NCBI GenBank assembly: GCA_032622095.1
Contig: CP136064.1
Location: forward strand, 145,285,954-145,349,953
DNA from: Siphonodentalium dalli
Lineage: Eukaryota > Mollusca > Scaphopoda > Gadilida > Siphonodentaliidae
DNA: 64,000 nucleotides
Direction of reading: 5' to 3'
Shown: one piece after another, positions 10,466 through 21,962 of the stretch
Position numbering within the stretch: the stretch's first letter is position 1
Layout: every line of letters begins with the position of its first letter
Notes under the pieces: model-generated
The model's database searches: none
What the model saw: only the letters and a program-made list of their open reading frames with translations
What the model was told of the DNA's origin: nothing
Made by a program: the position numbers and the translations under genes

Positions 10466-10815
10466 AAATTTATTTAACACTCCATTTGCCATTAAAATTG
10501 ATTTATGTCGATAAAACTGTCATTTTTCAAAATTTTAAGCTGAGACTTGGAGTGTGTTGGTGGGATAGCTACATATTCGTAAAATGACAGAGTACAGCAC
10601 GCAATTATGTTTTAGATGGAAGAAATGAATTTTTTTCAATGATAAAATTTAACATGGAATTTACCATTAACATCGATTTATGTCGATAAAACTGTCATTT
10701 TTCAAACTTTTAGGCTGAGACTTGGTGTATGTGCGTGTGATACATATATGTTCCTAAAATGACCGAGTCCAGCGCGTAATTATGTTTTAGATGGAAGAAA
10801 TTGAATTTGACATTT
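10466..10815. repeat. Tandem duplication of a ~173-bp segment
   Basis: About 10,466-10,636 and 10,642-10,815 align along their length, sharing GATTTATGTCGATAAAACTG, GCTGAGACTTGG and AATTATGTTTTAGATGGAAG. They are clearly diverged. No coding potential is seen. Confidence 0.75.
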
Positions 10816-11617
10816 TCACAAAAACACGCCAATTCCGAATCCAGATGACCTACTTGCAGACGAGCGCTCGTTAATATTCATGCCAATAAATACAGGCGTC
10901 AAACTCATCTTTTTGGAAGGTTAATCCGATATACACATATTGAAATAATCCTTCCAGAACACCTTCCAAGATATAGAAGAATATTTTAATAGATTAGGAC
11001 GCCAAAACAGTCGTAATGAAAGAATTAAAATATATATATATATACCTTTATTCTGTTTTGCGCATGCGCAAGTCACTTTCCATATTTGGAATTTCCATAT
11101 ATGGGATTTGTGTTAACCTGAATACCGATCAATCCATTAACAAACAAATTACCACGCAATTATCTTAGCATAAAAATATATTGTAATTTATGCAACTACG
11201 ACCCTGGTAACCCTGATAACTAATAAAATATACCGGCCAATTCATTTTAAGATCGTTATTTCACTTTGCTTTAAGCATAAATACACTCTTAAACGCACAT
11301 AAACGACCCATTGGCGTTAAAATTAAATATACTCGGTATTTATTATATTAGTTTTTTATTGCTCAGTATAGAGTTAGACCCTTGACACCTGTCAATATAT
11401 TTGGGCTGAATTCATATGATGCGGTATTATTCCTCGAAATAAACAACAAAGCAGTCGTTACTTCGAAATGTCGTTTGGGCTAACATTTACACAAATCCTT
11501 CGCGTGTTCTCCTCAATTGGCACACAAGTTCTCAGTCGACACACAGGTTATCCCAGAAAGTGGTGTGAAATAAACACCCAAGGTTTGGGTGAAATGATGG
11601 GACAGATGTTTAACGAA
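10816..11617. other. No gene seen
   Basis: AT-rich sequence with a TA dinucleotide run at about 11,030-11,043. The only feature I would single out is the palindrome at 11,058-11,071, listed separately. Confidence 0.45.
11058..11071. promoter_or_regulatory. 14-bp palindrome matching the NRF1 site
   Basis: TTGCGCATGCGCAA is a perfect palindrome and contains the NRF1 consensus TGCGCATGCGCA. It is an isolated CpG-rich site in AT-rich DNA. No adjacent gene was found. Confidence 0.35.
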
Positions 11618-11718
11618 CTAAATGTGTTCTAGAGTCGGGGAGCGAGTACACCGTGGAATGCTAAAGGTGAAGGTAACTGAAGAATGACCTTCACCTGATA
11701 CATGCGACACGTTATTAA
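11618..11718. other. Left half of the satellite-flank module
   Basis: From CTAAATGTGTTCTAGAGTCG to CGACACGTTATTAA this stretch is identical to 35,132-35,232 and 36,662-36,762. In those two copies it continues directly into the sequence found here only at 21,615. It is therefore the left half of a ~450-bp module that a transposon has split at TTAA (11,715-11,718). Confidence 0.9.
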
Positions 11719-11729
11719 CCCTTTACCCA
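11719..11729 (+). repeat. Left terminal inverted repeat of the 9.9-kb element
   Basis: CCCTTTACCCA immediately after TTAA. It is the exact complement of 21,600-21,610. Complementarity stops after 11 bp. Confidence 0.9.
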
Positions 11730-11783
11730 TCACATCGGCATTTGTCGGCATCCAGGTCTGCCATCACGTCGGCTTTTGTCGGC
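11728..11783 (+). repeat. Subterminal 22-bp direct repeats
   Basis: CATCAC(A/G)TCGGC(A/T)TTTGTCGGC occurs at 11,728-11,749 and 11,762-11,783, with two mismatches, just inside the left terminal repeat. Subterminal repeats near the ends commonly serve as transposase binding sites in piggyBac-like elements; that role is inference. Confidence 0.6.
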
Positions 11784-13939
11784 TTTTTTTTTTACCAAGG
11801 TTACACTGGTTTTAGAAGCACTAATTGCATCATTGTTATACGATGAATCGGCATCAAACTTGCTATTCATATTGGTATGATTATAATTTGTGTGTTTTTG
11901 TGACTTTAATCAGCTTTAATGGTATTTTTATACCAAAATAATACACATTTAAAAAAAAATTGAAGACGCGATCGCGATACAACGGAAATCGAAACAGGAA
12001 ACCAGCAGCCGCAAGAAATTTGCAATGTTTGATCTGACTATAGATTAATATTTGCTCAACTTGTCGAAGATTGTGATAAATAGTTAGAAGTAATAGATCA
12101 AATTCATTCAATGTAATACTTCTACAGGCAATTTTATGAATACAAATATAAATAATTGTCAAAATCCAGGGTGCTTGTTGACCAATTTGCTGCGTTTCCA
12201 GCGTGGATGCCAAGGACGCTATGTTGTTACGCATATTGTAATAAAGTGTTTATTACTTACTATTCATCTAAATAATTTAATATCCGATTAAGCGCCCCTA
12301 ATTTATTATTTATTTAGATTGGGGGGGGGGGGTAAATAAATTTTATATGAGTCGAGGAACCCACCTACAAGCTCGGAGTTATCAGATATCAATTTTTTAA
12401 ATCAATTATTTTTCACCATCGAGACTTATTGGTGGCCCAGTAAAAAGTTGATTAGCTTGGACAACATTTCAGATGAAGATGGATTACAACATGATAACAT
12501 GTTTTGGGGAATTTTATACTTTTAATTAATTGATTGTGGTAATAGCATTATTTTTGGGCAATTAATTGATTCTGATAACTGATTTCTAAACATGTTGTTG
12601 TCATTGGAATCTGATTATATGGGGACCATCGAATTGGATTGGGTACCTTTAACATGATTATTCTGAGTCGACAACTTCCAGTTAGTGATTAAAATTAATA
12701 CATACATGTATGGTAGCTTAGCTTTTTAAAGTAACATTTCTAACATGAGAACGTTATTTTGAATATCCTGACCTATTGACACAATCCATAGGCAGGTCCC
12801 TGCTAGAGGTTATATTCTTTGGTTTATATAAAATATCTGCCTCTGCTAAATATAACTGTGATTGTATATACTATTTAATTTAATTCAAGTAAAAATAAAC
12901 TATTTTTGCAGTAACCTGAATGTTTATGTTTTTTATATCAACAATGGGATTGACCAGGGATTCTATTCAAATAAAAATACAACATAGAATGCAACCAACA
13001 TTTGGCTCAATTTCTAATTAAATCATTTATTACTTATACTGAATGAATGAGAATCCATAAGGTGTTTCTCTATCAGTCTGCATTCTGTGGTCTGATTTAT
13101 TATCTAGTAGCATCTCACCAAGTGAAGAATAAATCATTCCAATACACATTTATTGTGCTGCATAAATACATTAGAAATCATTTAATTGTAGATTAATTAC
13201 ACCCACTTAATTTTCAATAGTATTTTGCCATTATTAGCTTGGAAAGAGCAAATATAATGAAATAGGATAATTACATTTATAGTGGTGGATCACTTTGATG
13301 TATACCATAGAACATGCTATATTATATACAGATGGTAAATGTTCAGAAATTGGTACCAGTAACTCATATTGGTTGCAAACTGCGTTCTGTATTTATGCCG
13401 CACCACAAGGACAATTCTGAAAACTTGCAAATTAAAGTATTTTTTACAAGAATTGAACAAAAGAAATTCCCGGTCAGCGTGAACCCCAGATTACATGATT
13501 TGGCGACTGCTGTGAGTCGATTTCCATTTTCATACCTATGGTGTATCATATGATACAATTTTCTCTGAGGAATTATATTCATGTTTAGCATGATAATGGC
13601 TCACAGAAGTTGCCCAAATCATGTGATCCACCAGGTTCCATGCTGCTGGGAATTTTGGACAATTGTTTGGCCATTTCCATCATATGGCTAATGGAGGTAA
13701 TTGCTATATTTTATAAGATATCGAAGCTCAATAAATTATCTAATGGGCGGCTGATATCATGTGGGTAGGGTCAAGATAATGTGAATGGATCATGGAGAAG
13801 ATTGTGCTTCCAATCATCCAATGAGGGCCACAATTGTGGTATAAACTTGGAATTTGCAACACAACAGCTCATCCGTATGATACTTTATTCACTAGATAAA
13901 TTTGGGAGCACATTCCCTGAACTGATAGCCAACAAGGCA
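11784..13939. other. AT-rich interior of the TTAA element; no gene
   Basis: No domain was recognised on either strand. A 117-codon minus-strand frame at 11,881-12,234 has an AT-driven composition and no known motif. A G-run of 10 lies at about 12,321-12,330. Confidence 0.45.
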
Positions 13940-14560
13940 AGTTCCACAAAATGTGTATGTGTGCTTCAGCCTTCACATCATGATCATTTATGCACTGCCC
14001 GATCATGCACTGTGATGAAAATTTTCACGAGTCCTCTAGCTCTCTGTTGCAAGATGTTCAGATCATTTTTTTACTTGATGGGCAAGTAGGTGCAGCCATT
14101 CGTGATTCTCTTCCTTACCTGGTCTGGAGATCGAGCAACAAACGATCTTCCATAAACGTGGACATTTTCGATGCACTGCTTCGCCACATTGTCACTGGTT
14201 ACTACTAGTAGATGTACTGAATCACTGCATTGTCACTGAATCCTTCTGAATCACTGCATTGTCACTCAATCACTCTGAATCACTGAATACTCTAATGTGC
14301 ACCAGTCCACAAAATTTGTATGTGTGCTAATCAGAATTCATCATGATCAAAATATGGGCATTTTCGATGTACTGCTTCGCCACATTGTCACTGAATCACT
14401 GCTGTGGTATAATTTGGATTGTCGCTGAATAACTATGAGTCACTCGAAATGTGCACCAGTCCACAAAATGTGTATGTGTGCTAATCCGATTACATCATGA
14501 TCAGAATATGGGCATTTGCGATTCGCTGCTTTGAACACGTGGTACCACATCGTTACTGAA
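13940..14560. repeat. Degenerate repeat with TGTGTATGTGTGCTAATC core
   Basis: Two clear copies start at about 14,295 and 14,449 (ATGTGCACCAGTCCACAAAAT, then a TGTGTATGTGTGCTAATC core, TCATGATCA and ATATGGGCATTT). A more diverged copy lies at about 13,940. Between them, CTGAATCACTGCATTGTCACT repeats at 14,218-14,290. The period is about 154 bp for the best pair. Confidence 0.6.
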
Positions 14561-15429
14561 CTGATTGACTCCAAATTTGCACTTGTCCTCCTATTTAGTC
14601 TAAATCTCCTTTGGAAATATTTCTATCTGGTATCGTTGTATTTTATTGGTTGTAACTATCATGTCCACTCCGACTTTCTATACTAACACTTGGTCCTACA
14701 TGTACGTCCACAATGACATTGAAAACAATTGAATCATCGACAAGAAATGTACAAACAAAATAGTCCAGGAGATATTGGTCGACCTCTGCACCCCCCCCAG
14801 GACTCAACTTCACCCGACTAATTTTCTTCCTTAAGGTCTCCTCTAATTTTTGTCACTTGTTAACAAGAAAAAAAAGTGGCCGCAGAGACTCCAGACAAGA
14901 TGGCGTCCATCATGGCGGCCATTTTCTTTTAATGCATCAGGTCTCTTTGATCGCCATTATAGTAAATATGATAGCACATGTGGTCTTTTTTCCCGCTCGA
15001 TTCGTTATGCTAATATACAACCCTTACAAATTAGCCAAAAATCCGACACCAGAATCCAATATGGCGGCCAAGATGGCCGCCGAAATGTGAAAATATGCTA
15101 TTTTTATGACATGTTACCACCTTTCGTTTGTCTCTGTGGGAAAATGTTAGAATTTTTGCGTCATGTTATACATGTATCATATAGAGCAGTCATTGGTGAA
15201 CACACGGGGACCATAATATGCATTCATTGCGGGATATTATTGCCCGATATCACGTTTTCCCAAATGCCGGTATCATAGGTCAAAGCCGAATCTCCGTTAA
15301 TAACGCGATGTTATGTTTCGAATCAATGAATGTTATTGCTATTATAACAACACTCATGCATATATATTTGCAGGAGATACTCGAGATAGGATTCCTCTTA
15401 TACCTGAGTTGAGGAATATTTACCCAAAT

Positions 15430-16000
15430 CCAAGATGGCGGCCAAAATGGCCACCAGAAATAAAAAATGGCCGAAAATCGCTGATTTTAACATCAATGAG
15501 CATTATTGTCATGACAACTCCACACCTGCTTACTATTGTAAGTTGGGATCACTTAGGCGAAGAACTTTCCTTGTACCATATCCAAACAAAAGTCCCCCAA
15601 ATCCAAAATGGCGCCCACAATGGCGGACAGATTTTGAAAAATCACCGAAATTCCCTCATATTCACATCATTGGGCATTATTGTCGAGACAACTCCATCCG
15701 TGCGTACAGTTGAGTTGGAAATACTGAGGTGAAGTAATTACCTTACATCTCATGCAAGAATTGGTTTTCCAAATTGAAGATGGCGGCCAAAATGGCGACC
15801 GAAATTTGAAAACAAGTCTACATTCCTTTACTTTCTTAGGATGGGCGTTATTGTTTCGCGATTTCTATCCAGCATTACATGTTGATATGGAATAGTGATA
15901 TGAAGTATTCATTAGGGTTTGGCAATTGATGCTCACAGCCAAGATTGCTGCTAAATTGGCGGCTAGAAATTGAAAATAAATCGATATTTTCACATATTAA
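15430..16000 (+). repeat. ~171-bp tandem repeat in left palindrome arm, ATGGCGGC cores
   Basis: Units at about 15,430, 15,600, 15,772 and 15,943 each begin with a form of CCAAGATGGCGGCCAAAATGG and contain a CATTATTGT or GTTATTGT motif later. A related core lies at about 15,055 (ATGGCGGCCAAGATGGCCGCC). AAGATGGCGGC is the YY1-type motif. The 92-codon frame starting at 15,435 and its mirror at 19,133 arise from this repeat and are not taken as genes. Confidence 0.75.
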
Positions 16001-18599
16001 TTTCAACTTTTTGTCATAATATCGGTATGTATGGTCGAAACTGTACATAAACCATCTGCTAGTTCAACTTAAAGGTATAACAACGCATAACATAGCTCGT
16101 ATCCTTCTGGAAAGATGAAAAACCACCATTAATATCGCGATGTGGCATTTCGAAATCCAGTCTCCACTTAGCACCGATAATGGCCGTAAGCGAGGTGCGC
16201 CGAATAGTTATATCAGAAAAATTACCTGATAACTGATTCTGATTTGCCACGTCACGTCCATAATTATCTGGACCAGCTTCCATTTCTTTGTCTGATAAAT
16301 ATAGGTCGCTCACACCGACAAATTATTCACCACTTCCTGTGAGTAGGGTCCCTCTAATCATAACGTTTCAAACAATTCATTTTCCGGTGTCTAGCTTACG
16401 ATTTTAAATATTTTCTAAATATGATATTTGTGCGTCATCTTGAACTAGGAAGGTACATGGCCGATGAGTATACAAGCTTACAGAAGGTCATCTCTATGTA
16501 TGTGTCTCATACCCCATGGGATAACGACATGTACACCTGGCGAACCAGTTAGCTAGTCACTTCTCAATAGATGGTTTATCAACTCACAAACTCAGCGAAC
16601 GCATTGGCATATGTGGACAACTTCGACAGTGTTTCGAAGGTTGCTAGCTGTCTCATTCCCTTGGACAGATGTCTATCTGCTAAGGAGAAGACCCTAGTGT
16701 ACAGCCTATCCACACTTCTTGACCATTATCCGAAGCAAACTGTGTGACGCCCCGCAGTTGTCTCGTCGAATATCTCCCAGCAGAGAAGAACAATGCTCGC
16801 GGTGCTAGTTTGTGGACATGCGCCATGATACTGGGAATGAAATGGGCCACTGTATACACCACCCCTACACCTGGTGCATGTTTAAGATATCGAATGGCAT
16901 GCGTGTTGGTTTTATTTGGTGTGGTAAGATTGTATTTCCACATCCGTTTCGAAGCCTTTCTGATTCAACTACGTACACCTTTGCCTGGATAATACTATGC
17001 TAGCCTCCCTCAAAACAGTCGGATGGACTAAAGGATAATGTCTTAAAAGCATGAATGTATGCGTGTTTTGTTATCCTCTCTCGGGGTTAGGGTCAGTATG
17101 TGGGCGATATTATTCAAGAAAATGACAGGAACTGTGGTGCATTTATTTCACTATGTATTTAAAGAACAATATACAGTCTCGATGGCAATGGCTGTGGACG
17201 TTGGGGAACGCGACCTTTATGATCATATAGCTTTATATATATAACTTTAGAATATAGTAGTTAATGTCTCATGCAGGAAAATGGTCGCATTGGTGATGTT
17301 ACCAAGAAATCACTTGGTGTACCAACGTTTGTTGAACTGAATGCAAGAGCTCATCAATGTAACATTCCTCTGGATGTTCTTCGCGTTGAACATTTAACCC
17401 TTTTGTTGGTGGCATTTGTACATTCTTGTACCATACCACCCAGCGTGAGCATGACATATCAACCAACTATCAAAGGTATCGCCAGTCTTGGTGGGGCTTA
17501 TACAGCAGTAGCCAATGGCATACTCCTGGTCCAGTTGTTTAAGAACGGCTTCCAAACGGATGGGAACATACACTCTTAGCATACAAGGAAGGCAAAGCCA
17601 CACATGAGATCCTGTCGGAATCTAAATCATAACAAAATGAGGGGCGGTGCAGTCATGGTCCAATTTAATTTCCACTGTCATGACACATACCCACAAACTA
17701 GCACCGTGTGTATTGTTATCATCGGCTTGGATCTGTTCGGTGAAACGATTGCTGGACGCCAACAAGCTTGTTCTTATGATCATGTTCAAGGAGTTTGGGT
17801 ATATTATGCATTATGGTCTTCTACGGCTAAGCCTAAGCAGAAATACATCCGTCAAATGTCGGGCTTTCAACATTCGAAGCCATATACAGAAGTTGTCCGG
17901 GTACGTCAGTGCATTAGATGAGTATGTGAATTGATAAACCATATATTGAGAAGTGGCTGTTTGTGAAGATCACCAGGTGTACACGTTGTTATCCCCATTA
18001 GGTCACCAAAGCTGACAATACGCAGATAGATAGGTCCTTCTGAAAGCTAGTATCCGCATCGACCGAATACCTTTATAGTGTATCGCACAAGATGACGCAT
18101 ATACCACATATGTAGCATCTGAATTATACCATAAGCTATACCACGAATGAAGCTCGCTAAGAATTCCAAGTTTTCGAAACAAACACGTGAGCTGGACACC
18201 GGCATATGTATTGTTTGAAACATTCCGATTAGTGGCACACTCCTACAAAGAAGAGTAGTGAACTGTTATTGTGAGTGAGATAGATTAATCTGACGAAGAG
18301 ATGGAAACGAGTCTAGATAATACTGAATGTGGCAATTCAGAATAAGCTCAGGTACTGTTGTTTTGATTCTTGGAAGTCATAATATGACTATTCGGCGCAC
18401 CTATATACGGTTACGGCCAGTATGAGCCCGTAGTGGAGAATGGATTTTGAAATGCCACATTGCGATTGTGGGTTTTCATCCTTCCAAAAGGCTACGACTT
18501 ACATTGGAACTAATAGATGGCTCATATTATGTACCGTTTCGTTTATACAAATCAATATTATGACAAAAAGTTGAAATTAGTATGTGATAATATCGGCTT

Positions 18600-19150
18600 C
18601 TTTTCAATTTCTGCCTGTCAGTTTGGCCGCCATATTGACTGTGAGTATCACTTGCCAAACCCTAATGAATAATTCATACATATCAACATGTAATGGTGGG
18701 TAAAAATCGCGAAACAATAACGCCCATCCTAAGAAAGTAAAGGAATGTAGACTTGTTTTCAAATTTCGGTCGCCATTTTGGCCGCCATCTTCGATTTGGA
18801 AAACCATTTCTTGCATGAGATGTAAGGTAATTACTTCACCTCAGTATTTCCAACTCAACTGTACGCATGGATGGAGTTGTCTCCACAATAATGCCCTATG
18901 ATGTGAATATGAGGGAATTTCGGTGATTTTTCAAAATCTGTCCGCCATTGTGGGCGCCATTTTGGATTTGGGGGACTTTTGTTTGGATATGGTACAAGGA
19001 AAGTTCTTCGCCTAAGTGTTCCCAACTTACAAAAGTAAGCAGGTGTGGAGTTGTCATGACAATAATGCTCACTGATGTTAAAATCAGCGATTTTCGGCCA
19101 TTTTTTATTTCTGGTGGCCATTTTGGCCGCCATCTTGGATTTGGGTAAAT
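18600..19150 (-). repeat. ~171-bp tandem repeat in right palindrome arm
   Basis: Inverted counterpart of the left-arm repeat. Cores GGCCGCCATCTT/GGCGCCATTTTGG lie at about 18,630, 18,780, 18,950 and 19,125 on the plus strand, with the same spacing. The copy nearest the centre (about 18,630) is the most diverged from its partner. Confidence 0.75.
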
Positions 19151-19806
19151 ATTCCTCAACTCAGGTATAAGAGGAATCCTATCTCGAGTATCTCCTGCAA
19201 ATATATATGCATGAGTGTTGTTATAATAGCAATAACATTCATTGATTCAAAACATAACATCGCGTTATTAACGGAGATTCGGCTTTGACCTATGATACCG
19301 GCATTTGGGAAAACGTGATATCGGACAAAAATATCACGCAATGAATGCATATTATGGTCCCCGTGTGTTCGCCAATGACTCCTCTATATGATAAATGTAT
19401 AACATGACGCAAAAATTCTAACATTTTCCCACAGAGACAAACGAAAGGTGGTAACATGTCATAAAAATAGCATATTTTCACATTTCGGCGGCCATCTTGG
19501 CCGCCATATTGGATTCTGGTGTCGGATTTTTGGCTAATTTGTAAGGGTTGTATATTAGCATAACGAATCGAGCGGAAAAAAAGACCACATGTGCTATCAT
19601 CTTTACTATAATGGCGATCAAAGAGACCTGGTGCATTAAAAGAAAATGGCCGCCATGATGGACGCCATCTTGTCTGGAGTCTCTGCGGCCACTTTTTTTT
19701 CTTGTTAACAAGTGAAAAAAATTAGAGGAGACCTTAAGGAAGAAAATTAGTCGGGTGAAGTTGAGTCCTGGGGGGGGTGCAGAGGTCGACCAATATCTCC
19801 TGGACT

Positions 19807-20658
19807 AAAACACGTCGTTTCATGAAATAAACATGTGGGGCGAAATTTTTATTTCCGGGTCGCTTGTGGCCTCGAAAAAAGTCATTAAAACAATAAAAAT
19901 AAGTCTTGTGTGCATTTAATTAACCAAGTGTCTGATACAAAGTCCACCTTGATTATGTTTTCGAACGCATCTGGGGGATTGGAGTATCAAGAAACGCACA
20001 TTCGAAACAATTAAATGCTATTAAATTCCATTAAAATCCTAAGCGGGCACCTGCGACGTAAATCATCTCACGAAATTGCTTTCGCGTAAATCAGCCCAAT
20101 CAAACCAAACTATATCTGGTTTTCACAAAGGCAAATGTTGCAGTTTTTGGCGCAATTCGAGAAACTGCTCTTGCCCAAAATCGGCTGCTTGTATGGGTAA
20201 AAATGTTTCTATTCCGACATATTAAACATTATATTGTTATGGAATAGCATTTCAACTTCTAACCTATGATTTAAAATTTTTAATTTTTAGTCTATTAATG
20301 CTGTTTTATCTCTTTTTTTAAACATGACACACGAGTAATTATCGAAGTATTGACGTCGACGCTGTACATCTTATTTCTGCATCCTCACGATCATGGCTTG
20401 TGTTTTGTTTACATTGGTTACAATTTGTGATCACGTGTCAATAACAGTTAATAAGATTTTTACAATACTGGAATCCATTTCATAATGCATTTCCACATTT
20501 TATTGAATTTCGTTGGTACATTATTAAATGCAAATAAGTAGAAGTTGGTTAACCCTTTGCTAGTGATTGGGGAAACGTGAAGGTAATTCGCGAAATCGAG
20601 GTTACAACGTCAAATTCCATACAAAATCTTGGCGATGTTTTTGTTGATAAAATATTGA
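19807..20658. other. No gene seen
   Basis: AT-rich interior of the TTAA element right of the palindrome. TTAACCCTTTGC at 20,549-20,560 resembles the terminus of the enclosing element in direct orientation. Confidence 0.4.
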
Positions 20659-21139
20659 GGATAATTTTATTTAACGATGTCAAAGTATGGTACGCATTCA
20701 TATGACCATGGACTAGAGTTATTAGTGCACATGTAGATGTGAAAATTTAAAGGAATGCACGCGTAAAACGATCTCATTATTTTATTAGAAAGTGATTGCT
20801 AACAGTTAAGAAATTACGGCGACTGTGTTGCCTTACCGTCTTACGTAATACACAACTCAATCGACGACGTTTTCTGTTTTGCAAATTTATATATTTATAT
20901 TTGCAATATATAATGGGGGATAATTTTTTTTAACGATGTCAAAGTATGGTACGCATTCATGTGGACATGAACTAGAGTGGTTGGTGCACACGTAGATGTG
21001 AAAATTTAAAGGAATGCACTGCAAAACGATCTCATTTTTTTTATTTGAAAGTGATTGCTAACAGTAAAGAAATTATGGCGACTGTGTTGTCTCACGCAGT
21101 ACCGCACACAACCAAATCTCCGGCGTTTTGTTGTTTTAC
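20659..21139 (+). repeat. Diverged direct repeat, ~220-bp units, 259-bp period
   Basis: 20,659-20,879 and 20,918-21,139 share TTTAACGATGTCAAAGTATG, GTGAAAATTTAAAGGAATGC and AAGTGATTGCTAACAGT and both end in a CG-CGTTTT-rich stretch. They lie near the right end of the TTAA element and may be part of its own sequence. Confidence 0.75.
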
Positions 21140-21599
21140 AATATTTCTGTTGATAAATTGAACACCATAATAAGATAAATTTTCGGAAATTACCAGCTGA
21201 AATTACAGCAATAAAATTCAGATTCTGATATATTTCAATGTGAAATTTATTTTAATTCTATGCAACGAATCAGGGTCAAGAAAAATCCGGAAAGATACTT
21301 ACCAACCCCATAGTGTCTCCTTGTTCTCCATCGTCAGATTGAATATATGATCAAACAAACCATCTTACTAAGGATGTATAGTATGAATTAAATTTAATAT
21401 TTTTGCACATTGCCTAATGGGGGGACTTGACTTTCATAAACATGAAAATGAATTGTTACCAATTAATTAAAATAAAAAAAACCCATCCATGCAGATAAAC
21501 AAGAGCCACCATAAGATTTAATAATACATTTTTTCCTATAACTTTGACGTTACCAGAAAGTTCTGTTGGCTGGGATGACGACGTTAGACATATTACTAT
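21140..21599. other. No gene seen; right subterminal DNA of the TTAA element
   Basis: AT-rich. Nothing beyond the terminal repeat is recognised. Confidence 0.4.
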
Positions 21600-21610
21600 T
21601 GGGTAAAGGG
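21600..21610 (-). repeat. Right terminal inverted repeat of the 9.9-kb element
   Basis: TGGGTAAAGGG, the exact complement of 11,719-11,729, followed by TTAA (21,611-21,614). Confidence 0.9.
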
Positions 21611-21962
21611 TTAAAGGATGACATCGCGTTTATTTTATTTGTACAAAATATCTAAATAATTTAACCTGGTGAATGAATGGGGGAATGGATTTTTGTGAGC
21701 GGGAAATTTATTTAACTAGCTGCTGTAGTCCTGGGTTTTTCCAGATCAAATTTGGCTGTGATATAGCCCTGTCGTAGACTTGGGGATTTATTTTAAAAAG
21801 TAAACACATGACCTATGATTTTTCTTGCATTTTCGTGAGCAACTGGTGTCAATCTAGCTGGGCAAACATCACTGGTATGGCTTTCAGGCTTAAATTCAGT
21901 GAATTTGGCCGAAACGTTAACACTGTCGCCTATGGGAAACCATTTAGTTCAGTGATTCCTAT
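21611..21962. other. Right half of the satellite-flank module
   Basis: From TTAAAGGATGACATCGCG to TTCAGTGATTCCTAT this stretch is almost identical to 35,229-35,578 and 36,759-37,108. It runs straight into the first satellite unit in all three places, so it marks the left edge of the array. Confidence 0.9.

Larger units (their letters stand above)
14761..19806. repeat. ~5-kb palindrome (foldback structure) with two-rate divergence
   Basis: The left arm starts TAGTCCAGGAGATATTGGTC at 14,761 and the right arm ends with the exact complement at 19,806. About 1.1 kb at each outer end (14,761-15,860 and 18,705-19,806) is near-identical when inverted. Further inward the arms still align (for example GTACACCTGG and CACTTCTCAATA.ATGGTTTATCAA at about 16,530-16,580 against about 17,930-17,975, and CGGTGCTAGTTTGTGG at about 16,800 against 17,700) but with strong divergence, until about 16,990 and 17,520. 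The centre is about 500 bp. The arm termini are bordered by TA on both sides, so a TA target duplication is possible but not proven. It is nested in the TTAA element. No transposase is recognised. Confidence 0.85.
11719..21610. mobile_element. 9.9-kb TTAA-flanked piggyBac-like element, no transposase seen
   Basis: The ends are CCCTTTACCCA (11,719-11,729) and its complement TGGGTAAAGGG (21,600-21,610), flanked by TTAA on both sides (11,715-11,718 and 21,611-21,614). Two uninterrupted copies of the target (single TTAA at 35,229-35,232 and 36,759-36,762) confirm a clean TTAA-duplicating insertion. TTAA duplication and a CCCTTT terminus are established traits of the piggyBac superfamily. No ORF inside has a DDE-transposase appearance. 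The interior is AT-rich DNA, a ~5-kb palindrome (14,761-19,806) and a diverged direct repeat (20,659-21,139). It is either a large non-autonomous element or an element loaded with later insertions. A second TTAACCCTTTGC at 20,549 could mark an internal related end. Confidence 0.85.

Noticed and set aside
11881-12234. 117-codon minus-strand ORF near the left end of the TTAA element, considered as a transposase remnant
   Set aside because: No DDE-type motif or zinc-finger tail is visible and composition is AT-driven. Not supported as a gene.
15435-15713. 92-codon ORF with a mirrored copy at 18,855-19,133
   Set aside because: Its start and repeats come from the ATGGCGGCC-rich ~171-bp DNA repeat. 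Differences between the copies change amino acids freely and there is no recognisable domain.
17271-17579. 102-codon ORF in the centre of the palindrome
   Set aside because: No domain recognised. Part of it lies in the diverged arm with an opposing ORF, so it is probably chance.
11719-20548. Two adjacent TTAA elements (11,719-20,548 and 20,553-21,610) instead of one
   Set aside because: The sequence just left of 20,549 is not an inverted match to CCCTTTACCCA, so the first element would lack a right end. The single 9.9-kb model fits the empty sites better.
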